A DNA stretch of 64,000 nucleotides from Liolophura sinensis (Eukaryota; Mollusca; Polyplacophora; Chitonida; Chitonidae), in NCBI RefSeq assembly GCF_032854445.1, contig NW_027018057.1:2501-66500 (forward strand). Direction: 5' to 3'. Positions within the stretch are counted from its first letter, which is position 1. Each line of letters starts with the position of its first letter. Below the pieces are notes generated by a model that saw only the letters and a list, made by a program, of their open reading frames with translations, was not told the origin of the DNA and did no database searches. Below, piece by piece: positions 33,500-42,987 of this stretch. A program made the translations under genes and the position numbers.

Positions 33500-34803
33500 T
33501 ATGGAGGGAGACGTATAGGGGATTTACTTTTTTGTTTGGACCGAGAACGACTTTCCTTGGGAGATGTGCTGTTCGATCTCCCCGGTGCGGGTGATGTATC
33601 CATCACGCACGCATCCAACACCGAAGGACCAGTGTCCTCCAGCAACCCAAACCTATTAAAAGTTTGGATCAGATCCCTAGTCGCCTTAGACGGACGGTCT
33701 GAAGGGCCACTAGGTTTACGGCTATGCTGATTAGATCCTTTTTGAGTTGATTTAGGTATATTTTTGTCAGCAGGATTAGAGGTATTATTATTCTGTTTTA
33801 CTGTATTAGATTGAACTGTCTGCGTAGAGCAAGACGAAGACGTAGTTTTATCAACAGGTTTAGCTATTGCTGGCACAGTTATTGTTTTAGGTTTATCGTC
33901 ACCAATGGGCCAAGTTAAAGTTGTTTGTGTGCTAACAGATGTTGACACTTTCTTGAGCACATTGGCGAAGGAAGTTTTCAGAACATTATCCGGAAGAGCG
34001 ATCAGTCGTCGTGCTTCTTGGTACGATATATTGTTTTTAATTTTACACTGAACAATCTGTTTCTCTTTTATAAAGAGAGAACAGTCCTTAGAGGAGGCCA
34101 TATGGGCCTCGCCACAATTGAAACATTTAATTTTATTATTACAGTCAAAGCCCTCATGGCCTTCTTCTGCACATCTAAAGCAGACGAGTTTGTTCCGGCA
34201 CAGACCCCTGCCATGGCCAAACCTCTGGCAGGAGAAACACCGGGTCGGGTTGGGTATGAATAAATCAACCCGTACACTGTAAGGGCCAACAAAGATAGAT
34301 GTTGGCAGTGAAGGTCTATCAAATGTTAATAGATAGGTATTTGTATTAATGAGATTTCCATCTCGTTTAATGGCGAACCGTTTAACACTGGTTACGCCCT
34401 GGGTTTTAAGTTCATCTGTTATTTCTTGTTCTGTCATTTGGTTTAGGTCCTGATCCCTATCCCGAATAATGCCCTGAGAGCAGTTTAAGGTGTTATGTGG
34501 AGTGACCGAAACATTATGTTCTCCAATATTATGAATTTTCATTAAATTAAGATATTGTTGTTTTCTAAATACTTCTAACAAAATGTTACCAGACTTCATC
34601 TTTTTTACCTGTTTTAAATTTCCTGCATAACTTTCTAGAGTTTTTTTTAATAACAATGGGTTTATTTTATTTGCAGCTTTATTTTCATTTTTACTTGTTA
34701 TTACTAGAAAGGCTGGAAAATGATTATTTGCTCCCTCTAAATCTAGCGATAACTCATTTTTCCTTTTTTTACACACTACTGGGGAAGGTTGTGATAAAGA
34801 CAT
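33499..34803 (-). CDS. LINE-3 ORF1, intact zinc-knuckle protein
   Basis: A 434-residue protein from MSLSQPSPVVCKKRKNEL to SPIRLPP, with no break. The N-terminal half (residues about 30-185) resembles the RNA-binding part of this family's ORF1 (KKTLESYAGNLKQVKKMKSG). Three CCHC knuckles follow at about 189-202 (CFSCQRFGHGRGLC), 208-221 (CFRCAEEGHEGFDC) and 227-241 (CFNCGEAHMASSKDC). A Ser/Thr/Lys-rich tail follows. It is of the LINE-5 subtype. The stop TAA overlaps the ORF2 ATG by one base. Translation would need a transcript from this copy, whose ORF2 is dead. Confidence 0.9.
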   Translation of the reverse strand: MSLSQPSPVVCKKRKNELSLDLEGANNHFPAFLVITSKNENKAANKINPLLLKKTLESYAGNLKQVKKMKSGNILLEVFRKQQYLNLMKIHNIGEHNVSVTPHNTLNCSQGIIRDRDQDLNQMTEQEITDELKTQGVTSVKRFAIKRDGNLINTNTYLLTFDRPSLPTSIFVGPYSVRVDLFIPNPTRCFSCQRFGHGRGLCRNKLVCFRCAEEGHEGFDCNNKIKCFNCGEAHMASSKDCSLFIKEKQIVQCKIKNNISYQEARRLIALPDNVLKTSFANVLKKVSTSVSTQTTLTWPIGDDKPKTITVPAIAKPVDKTTSSSCSTQTVQSNTVKQNNNTSNPADKNIPKSTQKGSNQHSRKPSGPSDRPSKATRDLIQTFNRFGLLEDTGPSVLDACVMDTSPAPGRSNSTSPKESRSRSKQKSKSPIRLPP

Positions 34804-35453
34804 ACTGTGTTTGTGTTAATTTCACCCTACGTGTCCCCCACCCACCACGGAGTGCCAACAAGGGCGGTGTCAGAGCCTGCGGATATCCAGCAGGATACAC
34901 ACCGAGGATTCCACGAAAGGTATACTCAGATAGCCGCCTAGATGAGTTAACCAAATTTCCTTAACGAACTCCTCCCTTATTCACCCGTGGAAAAAAGGTC
35001 ACACATCAGATACCCACTATCCAATTGACCCATGAGCCACCGCCCCAAACTATAGTCCCGCAAACCAGATTTTAGTCAATGTGGCAATTCGCTCTTTGGA
35101 GATGTTGATAACAAGTTTGGGACTACGAAGAGGCAAGACATGACCAGCCAATTGATTGAACCGGGCCCATCCGACCTCCCGTCTCTCTCCAAGTAAGGGC
35201 CAAAGCGGAGTGTTGGGCGTGAGGATCTCGCAAGACCAACACACCCTCAGCCACCAGGATCCCGTCCTCGTAGATTACGGGTTGCAACCCACGGCAAACA
35301 AGTCGCTCCCCGGTTGCCTCTCACACAACCGGGAAGATGTGAGCCTATTATATTCACAGGGCTCACACAGGAGAGCTCTAGGTTAGTCGACTTTTACGAC
35401 AAGCTTGCCTAGAGGGCTGAGGTCCTATTCTTATCACCCCGGAAACCCCACGG
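34804..35453 (-). promoter_or_regulatory. LINE-3 5' UTR
   Basis: About 650 bases, conserved with the other copies at both ends (CCCCGTGGGGTTTCCGGGG at the terminus) but divergent in the middle (35000-35140). Holds the CCGGTTG/CAACCGG hairpin. Promoter role inferred. Confidence 0.6.
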
Positions 35454-35469
35454 GGGTGAGAGATTTGGA
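35454..35469. repeat. Target duplication of LINE-3 (U2 sequence), 5' side
   Basis: Copy of 29539-29554; it then runs on into the rest of U2 A. Confidence 0.9.
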
Positions 35470-35529
35470 GCTTGCTCCATTCTCGCCACGGGATAACCCG
35501 GTATTGCAGTACTTCCGGGACTGGCCCAC
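35470..35529 (+). pseudogene. U2: U2 snRNA unit A, 3' part
   Basis: GCTTGCTCCATTCTCGCCAC and the stem-loop IV end GGTATTGCAGTACTTCCGGG, as in U2 of other animals. The mature 3' end is near CTGGCCCAC. Separated from 29461-29554 by LINE-3. Confidence 0.92.
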
Positions 35530-35689
35530 AACTCCTAACACAAATGAAAATCAGACTTAAAATTCGAAAGCCAATTTCTGCACTTAGTCCTCACTTTTAT
35601 CGTACTGTCAGGTCAGGTAATTGTACATATGTTGTAAGATGTATGCTTGGTTATTGTTATTGTATTATGCAGGCTGTGTATCATATATA
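35530..35689 (+). terminator. U2 A downstream region with 3'-box-like motif
   Basis: About 160 bases shared with the region after U2 B. ACAAATGAAAATCAGA (about 35540-35555), roughly 12 bases after the U2 end, resembles the metazoan snRNA 3' box (GTTTN0-3AAARNNAGA), which directs 3'-end formation. The unit is then broken by Tc1-A copy 2. Confidence 0.6.
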
Positions 35690-37154
35690 CTAGTGCTCAA
35701 AAGAAAGTATACGCCAAAACAAATACATAAAAATCGCGCAAAGTAAAAAATTGAGAAATTATCCATGATGAGCCTTATTACCCGTGTAAACGCCGATCCA
35801 TCCAGGGAACAAACTGGCCCAACAAAGCAAGATTTGCCTAAACTTAGCATAAAATCGAAAAATGGCCCTTCCACGTGTAACACGACATGAACGTGCATTT
35901 TGGCGGTATAAATGAGTCGACGGGAAACGTTAGGAACACAGTCCTCAGAAAAACACCAGAGGTATGCCACGTTTGAGCCAAGTTGAGCGAGAGAGAGCTG
36001 TCGGCATGGCCCAGCAAGGAGCGACCAACGCCGCCATTGCCAGAACCTTTGGTTGCACAAGAGCAACTATCGTCAGACTTATGCAGCGACTCCGGCAGAC
36101 AGGCGTTACATCCGACAGGCCTAGGAGCGGTCGACCACGCGTCACCACCCCCGCTGAAGATCGACACATCCGGACCATTCACCTCCGCAATCGGAACATA
36201 ACGGCAACTTCAACGGCGGCGACGGCACTAGGGCACCCGATTAGTCGACACACAGTCTACCGTCGACTACGTCAACACGGTATTAGGGCACGTCGGCCGT
36301 ATTGTGGAGTTTATCTGACGCCTCAAAATCAACGAGAGCAGGTTTTGCGTGTACAAAAATGACGGTCGGGCTAGGATATACACGCGTGTAGGAGAACGTT
36401 TGGTGCCAAATTGCGTTCAGCAAGTTCGAGCGTTTGGAGGTGGTAGTGTGATGGTGTGGGGAGGCATCTGCGGCGATCTGAAGACGAGGCTGGTGGTGAT
36501 TCATGGGAACCTCAATGCTCGCAGATACACGGATGAAGTTTTACGACCGGTTGTAGTGCCATTCATCCACCAACAGCAAAGAGGAATTTTGTACCAGCAT
36601 GACAATGCAAGACCTCATACTGCAAGATTGACGAACAACTTTTTACAGAACGCCAACATCGATCTCTTACTATGGCCGGCATGTTCACCCGACCTCAATC
36701 CAATTGAACACTTATGGGACCACCTGGGCAGACAAGTCAGAAGATTGCCAGTGCCACCTGTGACCGTTCAACAGCTGGAAGAGTGTCTCCAACAGGAATG
36801 GCAACGAATCACACCTAACGTCATTCGACGCCTGACGTCATCAATGCGGCGACGTGTTGTGGCCTGCATCAATGCCAATGGAGGCCACACTCGCTACTGA
36901 GCATGATTTGAATGACATTTCCAGAAGAAAAAATACTTCATTTGAATTTTGCAAATGTGTAAATGTTCTGTTGACACCACATTTCTTTGACTGACCATCA
37001 AACCAAACCTTCACCATTTAATAAACTGTATGTATGGACGTTTCAGGTGAAATGGAATATTCTTATGGAATTAAAAAGAATTTCAAATATATTTTTTTCC
37101 GTTTTTATTTGATGTCTGATCAAACAGCTGTATACTTTCTTTTGAGCACTAGTT
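35690..37154 (+). mobile_element. Tc1/mariner transposon, family A copy 2, in the U2 spacer
   Basis: Element with perfect 23-bp inverted terminal repeats at 35690-35712 and 37130-37152, plus TT. TA lies at 35688-35689 and 37155-37156. The spacer after U2 B (42181-42205) is the empty site: ATCATATATA continues directly into TATGTGTTGCC there. Near-identical to copy 1 but with a 74-base internal deletion and small indels. Confidence 0.94.
35964..36900 (+). pseudogene. Tc1-A transposase with internal deletion
   Basis: Same protein as at 1398-2408 with the usual MPRLSQVERERAV start. After residues LTPQNQ (36334) 74 bases are missing compared with copy 1. The junction shares ACG, so deletion between short repeats is likely. 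It removes the first catalytic aspartate (FSDES) and shifts the frame. The second part, 36349-36900, keeps HDNARPHTA, NPIEHLWDHLGRQ and the natural GGHTRY end, and has CAG where copy 1 has its TAA. Confidence 0.92.
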
Positions 37155-37156
37155 TA

Positions 37157-37985
37157 TATGTGTTGCCATCATTTGTGTGCATATGCTCGTTACAGTAATA
37201 AAGCAGTATTTATTATAGTCTACTTTTCTTCTTTATTAAACATTTGTTCCGCTTGCTCAGCTGTCAGCCCAGCGGGTATGACTTTTGGACTGTATGCCGG
37301 GTTGCTGCGCGCTGCGCTGCATGTGTACACGCGTCACAACTGAATTGGGCTGGAAAGCAGACGTGCACAATGAACGCTGAGGCCGCCAGTCAGCCGGAGC
37401 GGCTGTCAATCATTTCATGTATACTGTGACGTCACAGAGACGCGCCAGGCTAACAATGAACGCTGTCGCCGTCAGTCCGCCCGGCGTCGAGCCGGCTTAT
37501 GGGTACTGTGACGTCACAGAGACGCGCTACACCTGACACGGCCGGCAGAGGACTGGCGGACGTCATAGCATTGTTGAGGCCAGGCGCAGTACGTCGGGGC
37601 GGCTGGTAATTTGTGACGGGGCGACATGTAGGTAGGGCGTGTGTGTAGGCATATAGGCGGTGCAGATTTGTGCAAGAGATGTATACGGGCACGGGGTGTC
37701 TGTATGTAGGCATGCGAGTGCGGGCGGGCGGGCGGTCGGGCGCTGCATGCATACATACGCATGTGACAGGTATATTAGAACTCCTAGAAATGGGCCAGCC
37801 ACGCTGAAATTTTTGGGGAAAAATTTCCCATAACTCCCCCTTCCGCCCTGTGATGCAGTGATGAGTATGGCTTCTGGGCTGCATACATACGCATGTGATA
37901 CGCACATAAGGAGTGCAGACACCAGTGCACCCACGTGGTACACGGGAGGTATTGGGTGGTGTTGGATTTCGGGACACTGATCAGT
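37157..37985 (+). promoter_or_regulatory. U2 unit B upstream spacer and promoter
   Basis: Spacer shared with units A and C. Two exact palindromes CTGTGACGTCACAG lie at about 37424-37437 and 37506-37519, each within a repeat ending AGACGCGC; TGACGTCA is the CRE/ATF site. Unit B has 155 extra bases (37617-37771), GC-rich in part and ending in a near-copy of GCATACATACGCATGTGA found again at 37882-37899. The last about 100 bases before U2 are strongly conserved among units. Confidence 0.72.
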
Positions 37986-38013
37986 ATCGCTTCTCGGCCT
38001 TTTGGCTAAGATC
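37986..38013 (+). pseudogene. U2: U2 snRNA unit B, nucleotides 1-28
   Basis: Exact U2 5' end through GGCTAAGATC. The following TGTAAGTATCTTTGTC begins Keno-2 or is a worn copy of the target (see findings). Confidence 0.95.
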
Positions 38014-38095
38014 TGTAAGTATCTTTGTCGGAAGGGTAGAGAGGCGCCCCGCGACGGGCATTGTGCGTCGTCTAGGGTTCTACTAAGCTTCAAGG

Positions 38096-38366
38096 ATGGA
38101 TCCTGGTCGTTTGCGCCGCACTGTGAGGATAACCTTCAAACAGTTACCCCCCATCCACGGTAGTTGGTGTCCTGACAGACTGTGAGGTCATGTCTGTTTG
38201 TTTTCCTGCATCATCCGGTCTTTCGTCACCGGATTTCAATCTTGTAAATTTGGCGCAGGAAGGCTATCCCTCCGCTTATAGTGGTGACGAGATGGACTTC
38301 ACCGTGGTAAGAAAGCGCCGTAATAAAAGAGACTCAGGAACCCCTGAAAAACATAAAAAAGTTTAA
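38096..38366 (+). pseudogene. Keno-2 ORF1 with large internal deletion
   Basis: Begins MDPGRLRRTVRITFKQL as in Keno-3. At about 38150 it jumps to a sequence equal to 43913 onward of Keno-3 (TTGGTGTCCTGACAGACTG), so most of ORF1 with the zinc knuckles is gone. The 3' part ends KHKKV and a stop at 38364-38366. Confidence 0.82.
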
Positions 38367-38383
38367 TTTCAGCTGATTGAGAA

Positions 38384-41300
38384 ATGGCCAGTTTATCTTT
38401 TCATAGTATTAATTGTAATGGCTTGCTTACTTATCCTAAGTTCCCTACGTTAGCTACTTTTTGTAGCACTTTGAATTTTGACATTGTCTTTCTCCAGGAG
38501 ACTCACCTGGACTCTACTGGAGTTCAAAAGCAATGGGAGTCCTCCTGGGGAGGGCAATGTTGTTTTTCTTTTGGTTCTAATTTTAGTTGTGGGGTCGGAA
38601 TCCTGTTCCACCCCCGCTTAACAGTTGAGTTGGGCAAGATCCATAGGGACTTGTCCGGTCCTTTACTTTGCGTTGACTGTTCTGTTAATAATTTTAAGTT
38701 ACGTTTAATTTCGGTCTATGCTCCCACTAGGGAGATTGATAGGCCAGATTTCTTTCGTTCTTTGGTTCCCTTTTGCGTTTCAAGCCGGCCCCATTGTCTT
38801 AGCGGGTGACTTCAACTGTATTCTTGATATTTCTATTGATAAGGATGGGGGTAACCCGGGCCGCGGCTTAGGCGGTTCCGGGGCCCTCAGGTCTTTGTGC
38901 TTAGATTTTTGTTTGGTAGATGGGAGGAATTTAAACATGAAGTTAAGTTGCTTATTATTTCCCACAGTCGTAGGTTATCAAAAGTGAAAAACTCTACCAT
39001 TTGCCTTCTCCGCAAACAAATTTCGGAACTTCTGGCCTCTGACCCTAGCTCCCCCTCTCTTTTGGATCTGAAAAAAGAATTAAATGATTTAGTTGCTTCT
39101 TTCAACTTTGGCGTCAAAATCAGATCAAAAGCCGTTAACTTTAATTATGACGATAAGCCCTCCCGTTTCTTTTTTAATAAGGAGAAGGCTAGAGCTCAAC
39201 GTAAAGTCTTTGATTTTCTTACCGTTGATGGTTCTGTTGTTTCTGATCAGTTGGAATTTATTTCCGCCGTCCGGTCATTTTATTCTTCCTTATTTTCGAC
39301 AGAGCCAGTTGTAGATACTTACCTCGATTATTTCTTCTCAGATTTGCCTTCGTTGTCTCCGGCGGGGTCCGAATCACTTGATGGTCATATTACCCTTGAG
39401 GAGGTGCGGGCTGCGCTGGCGGGGATGAAGGACTTTTCTTCCCCTGGATCGGACGGTTTGCCCCAAGAGTTTTATTCTTTATTCCTTGATGTCATTGGTT
39501 CAGATTTAGTTACTTACCTCAATCGTTGTTATGATGAATTTAAATTATGTGAATCTCAGTCGTTATGCTACATTTCTCTTATTTGTAAGGACGCCAGCCA
39601 GGCAGACAATCTAAAATACTGGCGTCCGATATCCTTACTTAATTTAGATTATAAAATTATTTCTAAAGTCCTATGCAATCGTTTAAATTCTGTAATGTCT
39701 GTTTTAGTTCACCCGGATAAGACTTGTTCTGTTCCGGGCAGATCTATTTTACATAACTGCCATCTGCTTAGGAACATTATTGATTACGTAGATTCTAAAG
39801 ATATACCTGCTCTATTCTTATGTATTGATAATGAGAAGACCTTCGATCGCGTCTCTCATGAGTATCTCTTTCGGCTATTAGAAGTTTATAATTTCGGCCC
39901 CTCTTTTCGGCGGTGGATCAAGCTCCTGTATTCGGAGTCAAAAGCCTCGGTTTTAGTAAACGGTTTTATTTCGGATCAGTTTGCGCTGTCTAGGGGCGTC
40001 CACCAGGGATGTGCATTAAGTCCCTTGCTTTACGTGCTCTGTTTGGAACCCCTCCTTAATAAGATCCGTGCAAAGCCTGAAATTGAAGGAGTTAAACCTC
40101 CAGGTACCCAAAAAGTTGTTAAATTATCCGCGTATGCAGATAATATTTCCTGCACCCTTACATCAAGGCCTTCAGTCATTCATGTAATTAACTTATGCAA
40201 GCTTTTTAGTTTTGGTTCTGGCTCAAAAATTAACTTGATCAAAACGTATGGGTTATGGCTCGGCCGATGGTCACAGTCGGTCGAGCCTACACTATATTCT
40301 GTGACAATGTTTAATAATGTCAAAAAAATCCTTGGCTGTCACTTAGGCTCGGCTAGTACGAGTATTATTCAAGAAAGCAACTGGCGGCCGATTATAAATA
40401 AAATATATGATGTTTTTAATCTATGGAAAAATAGGCACCTGTCGTTTAAAGGCCGATCTGTTTTAATTAATGTAATAGCATTATCTAAACTGTGGTATGT
40501 TGGTTCTGTTTTGCCCCTCTCCCAGCAGTATCTTAAGTTGCTTAATCATTCAGTTTTTCAGTTCTTTTGGGGTGGCACTCACGAGTGCCTAAAGAGGGAG
40601 GTCTTATTTAATCAAGTCTCTTCTGGGGGTTTTGGTTTAGTCCACATCCCTTCTAAGTTAAAAGCGTTTTACCTTATGCATTTAAAACGTTTAGTTTGTT
40701 TGTTTCAGTCGGAAGAGTGCCCTATGTGGTGCTATTTCGCAATTTTTGGGGTGGGCCTTCAGTTACGCTGTCTTTGTCCTTCTTTTGCTAGTAATTTAAT
40801 TCGCCATTCTACTTCTGTTCCTTTGTTTTATGAGAATGCCCTCGCGGCATTCTCTGAGTTTGTTCGGTTATCCCCCGACGCCGATTTATTATCGTTTTTA
40901 TCAAAAAAAGCCTATACTGTCTTTGTTTCCCCTGTGTGTGTTCAACCCCCTGTCGTTAAGCTGTTCCCTAATATTGATTTTGTTTGTGTGTTTAAGAATA
41001 TAAATGTGAATATTTTAGAAAACAATGTCAAAAACTTTTTGTTTAGGCTTCTTAACAGAATCCTTTATACAGAGTGCTTTTTAAATAAGATTTGCAGAGA
41101 ACCCCGTCGCTATTTATGCTTATTTTGTGGTGCTCATTGGGAAACCATTGAGCACCTATTCTTTTCTTGCACCTTTGTTCGTCCCTTATGGCATTATCTC
41201 TCTGATTTAATTGAACGTTGGACTTTAATTTCTGTCCGTTTCTCGCTTCAGACTGTTGTGTTCTCTGTTTTCACACCTTGTGACAACAGATTTTATAATG

Positions 41301-41542
41301 ATTTCTTTCTGTTCCTTATTTCTCAGTTGAAGTGGATCGTGTGGAAGTGTAGGAATGAGCGAAAGCACCATCACCTCTCTTTCACTCGATCCCGCGTTAT
41401 TTCTCTCTTTGAGTCCTCAGTTCGCTCTCGTATTCGTGTTGAGTTTCATCGTTTACCTGTCCTTCAGTTTCTTGATCAGTGGTCCTGTGACCTACGTTTA
41501 TGTTTCGTTAACGAAAATAATGAATTGGAATTTCTGCTTTAA
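38384..41542 (+). pseudogene. Keno-2 ORF2, RT with altered active site
   Basis: Starts MASLSFHSINCNGLL. The endonuclease reads through QETHLD; an extra C near 38791 shifts the frame before AGDFNC. At about 38918 roughly 300 bases are missing, including the SDH motif. From 38897 to 41542 one 881-codon frame covers the RT and C-terminus: YWRPISLLNL, CIDNEKTFDRV, HQGCALSPLL, then YADN instead of YADD (40133-40144; GAT to AAT). The C-terminal CLFCGAHWETIEHLFFSC is a Cys-His motif typical of LINE ORF2. Endonuclease loss and the catalytic Asp change make it inactive. Confidence 0.9.
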
Positions 41543-41880
41543 TTGCATGTTGATTACTTTTGTACCATAAACTACTTACCTGTTTGTTATCTGCAGGTTC
41601 TCAAGATATTGATTACCAAATGCTGTTAATAAATAATTGTCTATGTACGCCTGTTATTTAGTGTAATTCATGTTAATATTAGTATAAATAATTGTATATA
41701 CTCACCGTCAAATCTTTTACTTACCTGTTGCTGGCGCTGGTCGCTTGCAACTCTTCATCCTGCTTTTATCCTTCATCATTGTACATAATGCATGCTCCAT
41801 TCCTGTAAATAGAGAAGTCGCAGAATGAATTAAATGTATGTATATCCTTGTTGAATAAACGTCTTTTCAAAGAAAAAAAA

Positions 41881-42033
41881 AAGTATCTGTTCTTATCAGC
41901 TTAATATCTGATACGCCTTCCATCGGAGGGCATCGATATTAAACTGATTTTTGGAACTGGGTGAGAGATTTGGAGCTTGCTCCATTCTCGCCACGGGTTA
42001 ACCCGGTATTGCAGTACTTCCGGGACTGGCCCA
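41881..42033 (+). pseudogene. U2: U2 snRNA unit B, nucleotide 34/35 to 3' end
   Basis: Uninterrupted 3' part of U2: stem II region, Sm site GATTTTTGG, GGAGCTTGCTCC stem III and GGTATTGCAGTACTTCCGGG stem IV. It differs from unit A by single bases. Together with 37986-38013 it gives the whole RNA except nucleotides about 29-34. Confidence 0.95.
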
Positions 42034-42320
42034 CAACTCCTAACACAAACGAAAATCAGACTTAAAGTTCGAAAGCAAATTTCTGCACTTTTTAGTCCTC
42101 ACTTTTATCGTACTGTCAGGTAATTGTGCATATGTTGTAAGATGTATGCTTGGTTATTGTTATTGTATTATGCAGGCTGTGTATCATATATATATATGTG
42201 TTGCCATCATTTTTTGTGCATATGCTGGTTGGTTACAGAAATAAGGCAGTATTATTATAGTCTGCTTTTCTTCTTTATTAAACATTAATTCCGCTTGCTG
42301 AGCTGTCAGCCCAGCGGGTA
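42034..42320 (+). terminator. U2 B downstream region
   Basis: Contains a 3'-box-like ACAAACGAAAATCAGA (about 42044-42059) and a (TA)n stretch at 42187-42197, which is the empty site of the Tc1-A insertion in the preceding unit. No other feature. Confidence 0.6.
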
Positions 42321-42885
42321 TGACTTTTGGACTGTATGCCGGGTTGCTGCGCGCTGCGCTGCATGTGCACACGCGTCACACTGAATTCGACTGGAAAGCA
42401 GACGTGAACAATTAACGCTGAGGCCGCCAGTCAGCCGGAGCGGCGCGGCTGTCAATAATTTCATGTATACTGTGACGACACAGAGACGAGCCAGGTTAAC
42501 AATGAACGCTGTCGCCGTCAGTCCGCCGTCGAGCCGCCTTCTGCGTACTGTGACGTCACATAGACGCGCTACACCTAGCTCGGCCGGCAGAGGACTGGCG
42601 GACGTCATAGCATTGTTGAGGCCAGGCGCAGTACGTCGGGGCGGCTGGTACTTTGTGAATATTAGAAAATCCTAGAAATGGACCAGTAGACCATGGCGCC
42701 ACGCTGAAATGTTTGGGAAAAAATTTCCCATAATTCCCCCTTCCGCCCTGTAATACAGTGATCAGTATCGCTTCTCGGCTGCATACATACGCATGTGATA
42801 CGCACATAAGGAGTGCAGACACCAGTGCACCCGCGTGGTACACGGGAGGTATTGGGTGGTGTTGCATCTCGGGAAACTGATCAGT
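42321..42885 (+). promoter_or_regulatory. U2 unit C upstream spacer and promoter
   Basis: About 565 bases closely matching unit A and lacking the 155-base extra block of unit B. One TGACGTCA site is kept (about 42551-42558); the other is changed to TGACGACA (about 42473). The conserved block directly before U2 is present. Confidence 0.75.
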
Positions 42886-42912
42886 ATCGCTTCTCGGCCT
42901 TTTGGCTAAGAT
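42886..42912 (+). pseudogene. U2: U2 snRNA unit C, nucleotides 1-27
   Basis: Exact U2 5' end through GGCTAAGAT, then Keno-3. The 3' part of this U2 is not in the window; it should lie beyond the right end, after the nested LINEs. Confidence 0.93.
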
Positions 42913-42987
42913 TTGTAAGTGTCTTTGTCAGAAGGGTAGAGAGGCGCCCCGCGTTATGCGTCGTTTAGGGTCTGTTAAGCATCAAGG

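Larger units (their letters stand above)
29555..35453 (-). mobile_element. LINE-3: full-length I/Nimb-type LINE inside the U2 A coding sequence
   Basis: Minus-strand LINE with 5' end at about 35453 and tail at 29555. The 16-bp target duplication GGGTGAGAGATTTGGA at 29539-29554 and 35454-35469 is U2 snRNA sequence (the first Gs are ambiguous with the LINE 5' terminus). ORF1 is intact; ORF2 has three nonsense codons and a late frameshift. The 3' UTR differs more from the other copies (GGCTTTACGTCACATCGG). Confidence 0.94.
38014..41880 (+). mobile_element. Keno-2: U2-targeted LINE
   Basis: Plus-strand LINE of about 3.9 kb inserted at the same U2 position as Keno-1 and Keno-3. The 5' region (38014-38095) matches Keno-3. 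ORF1 has lost about 860 bases internally. ORF2 is nearly complete but for an endonuclease deletion. The 3' UTR ends GAATAAACGTCTTTTCAAAG and an A-run joined to U2 AGTATCTGTTC at 41881. No target duplication is evident. Confidence 0.92.
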
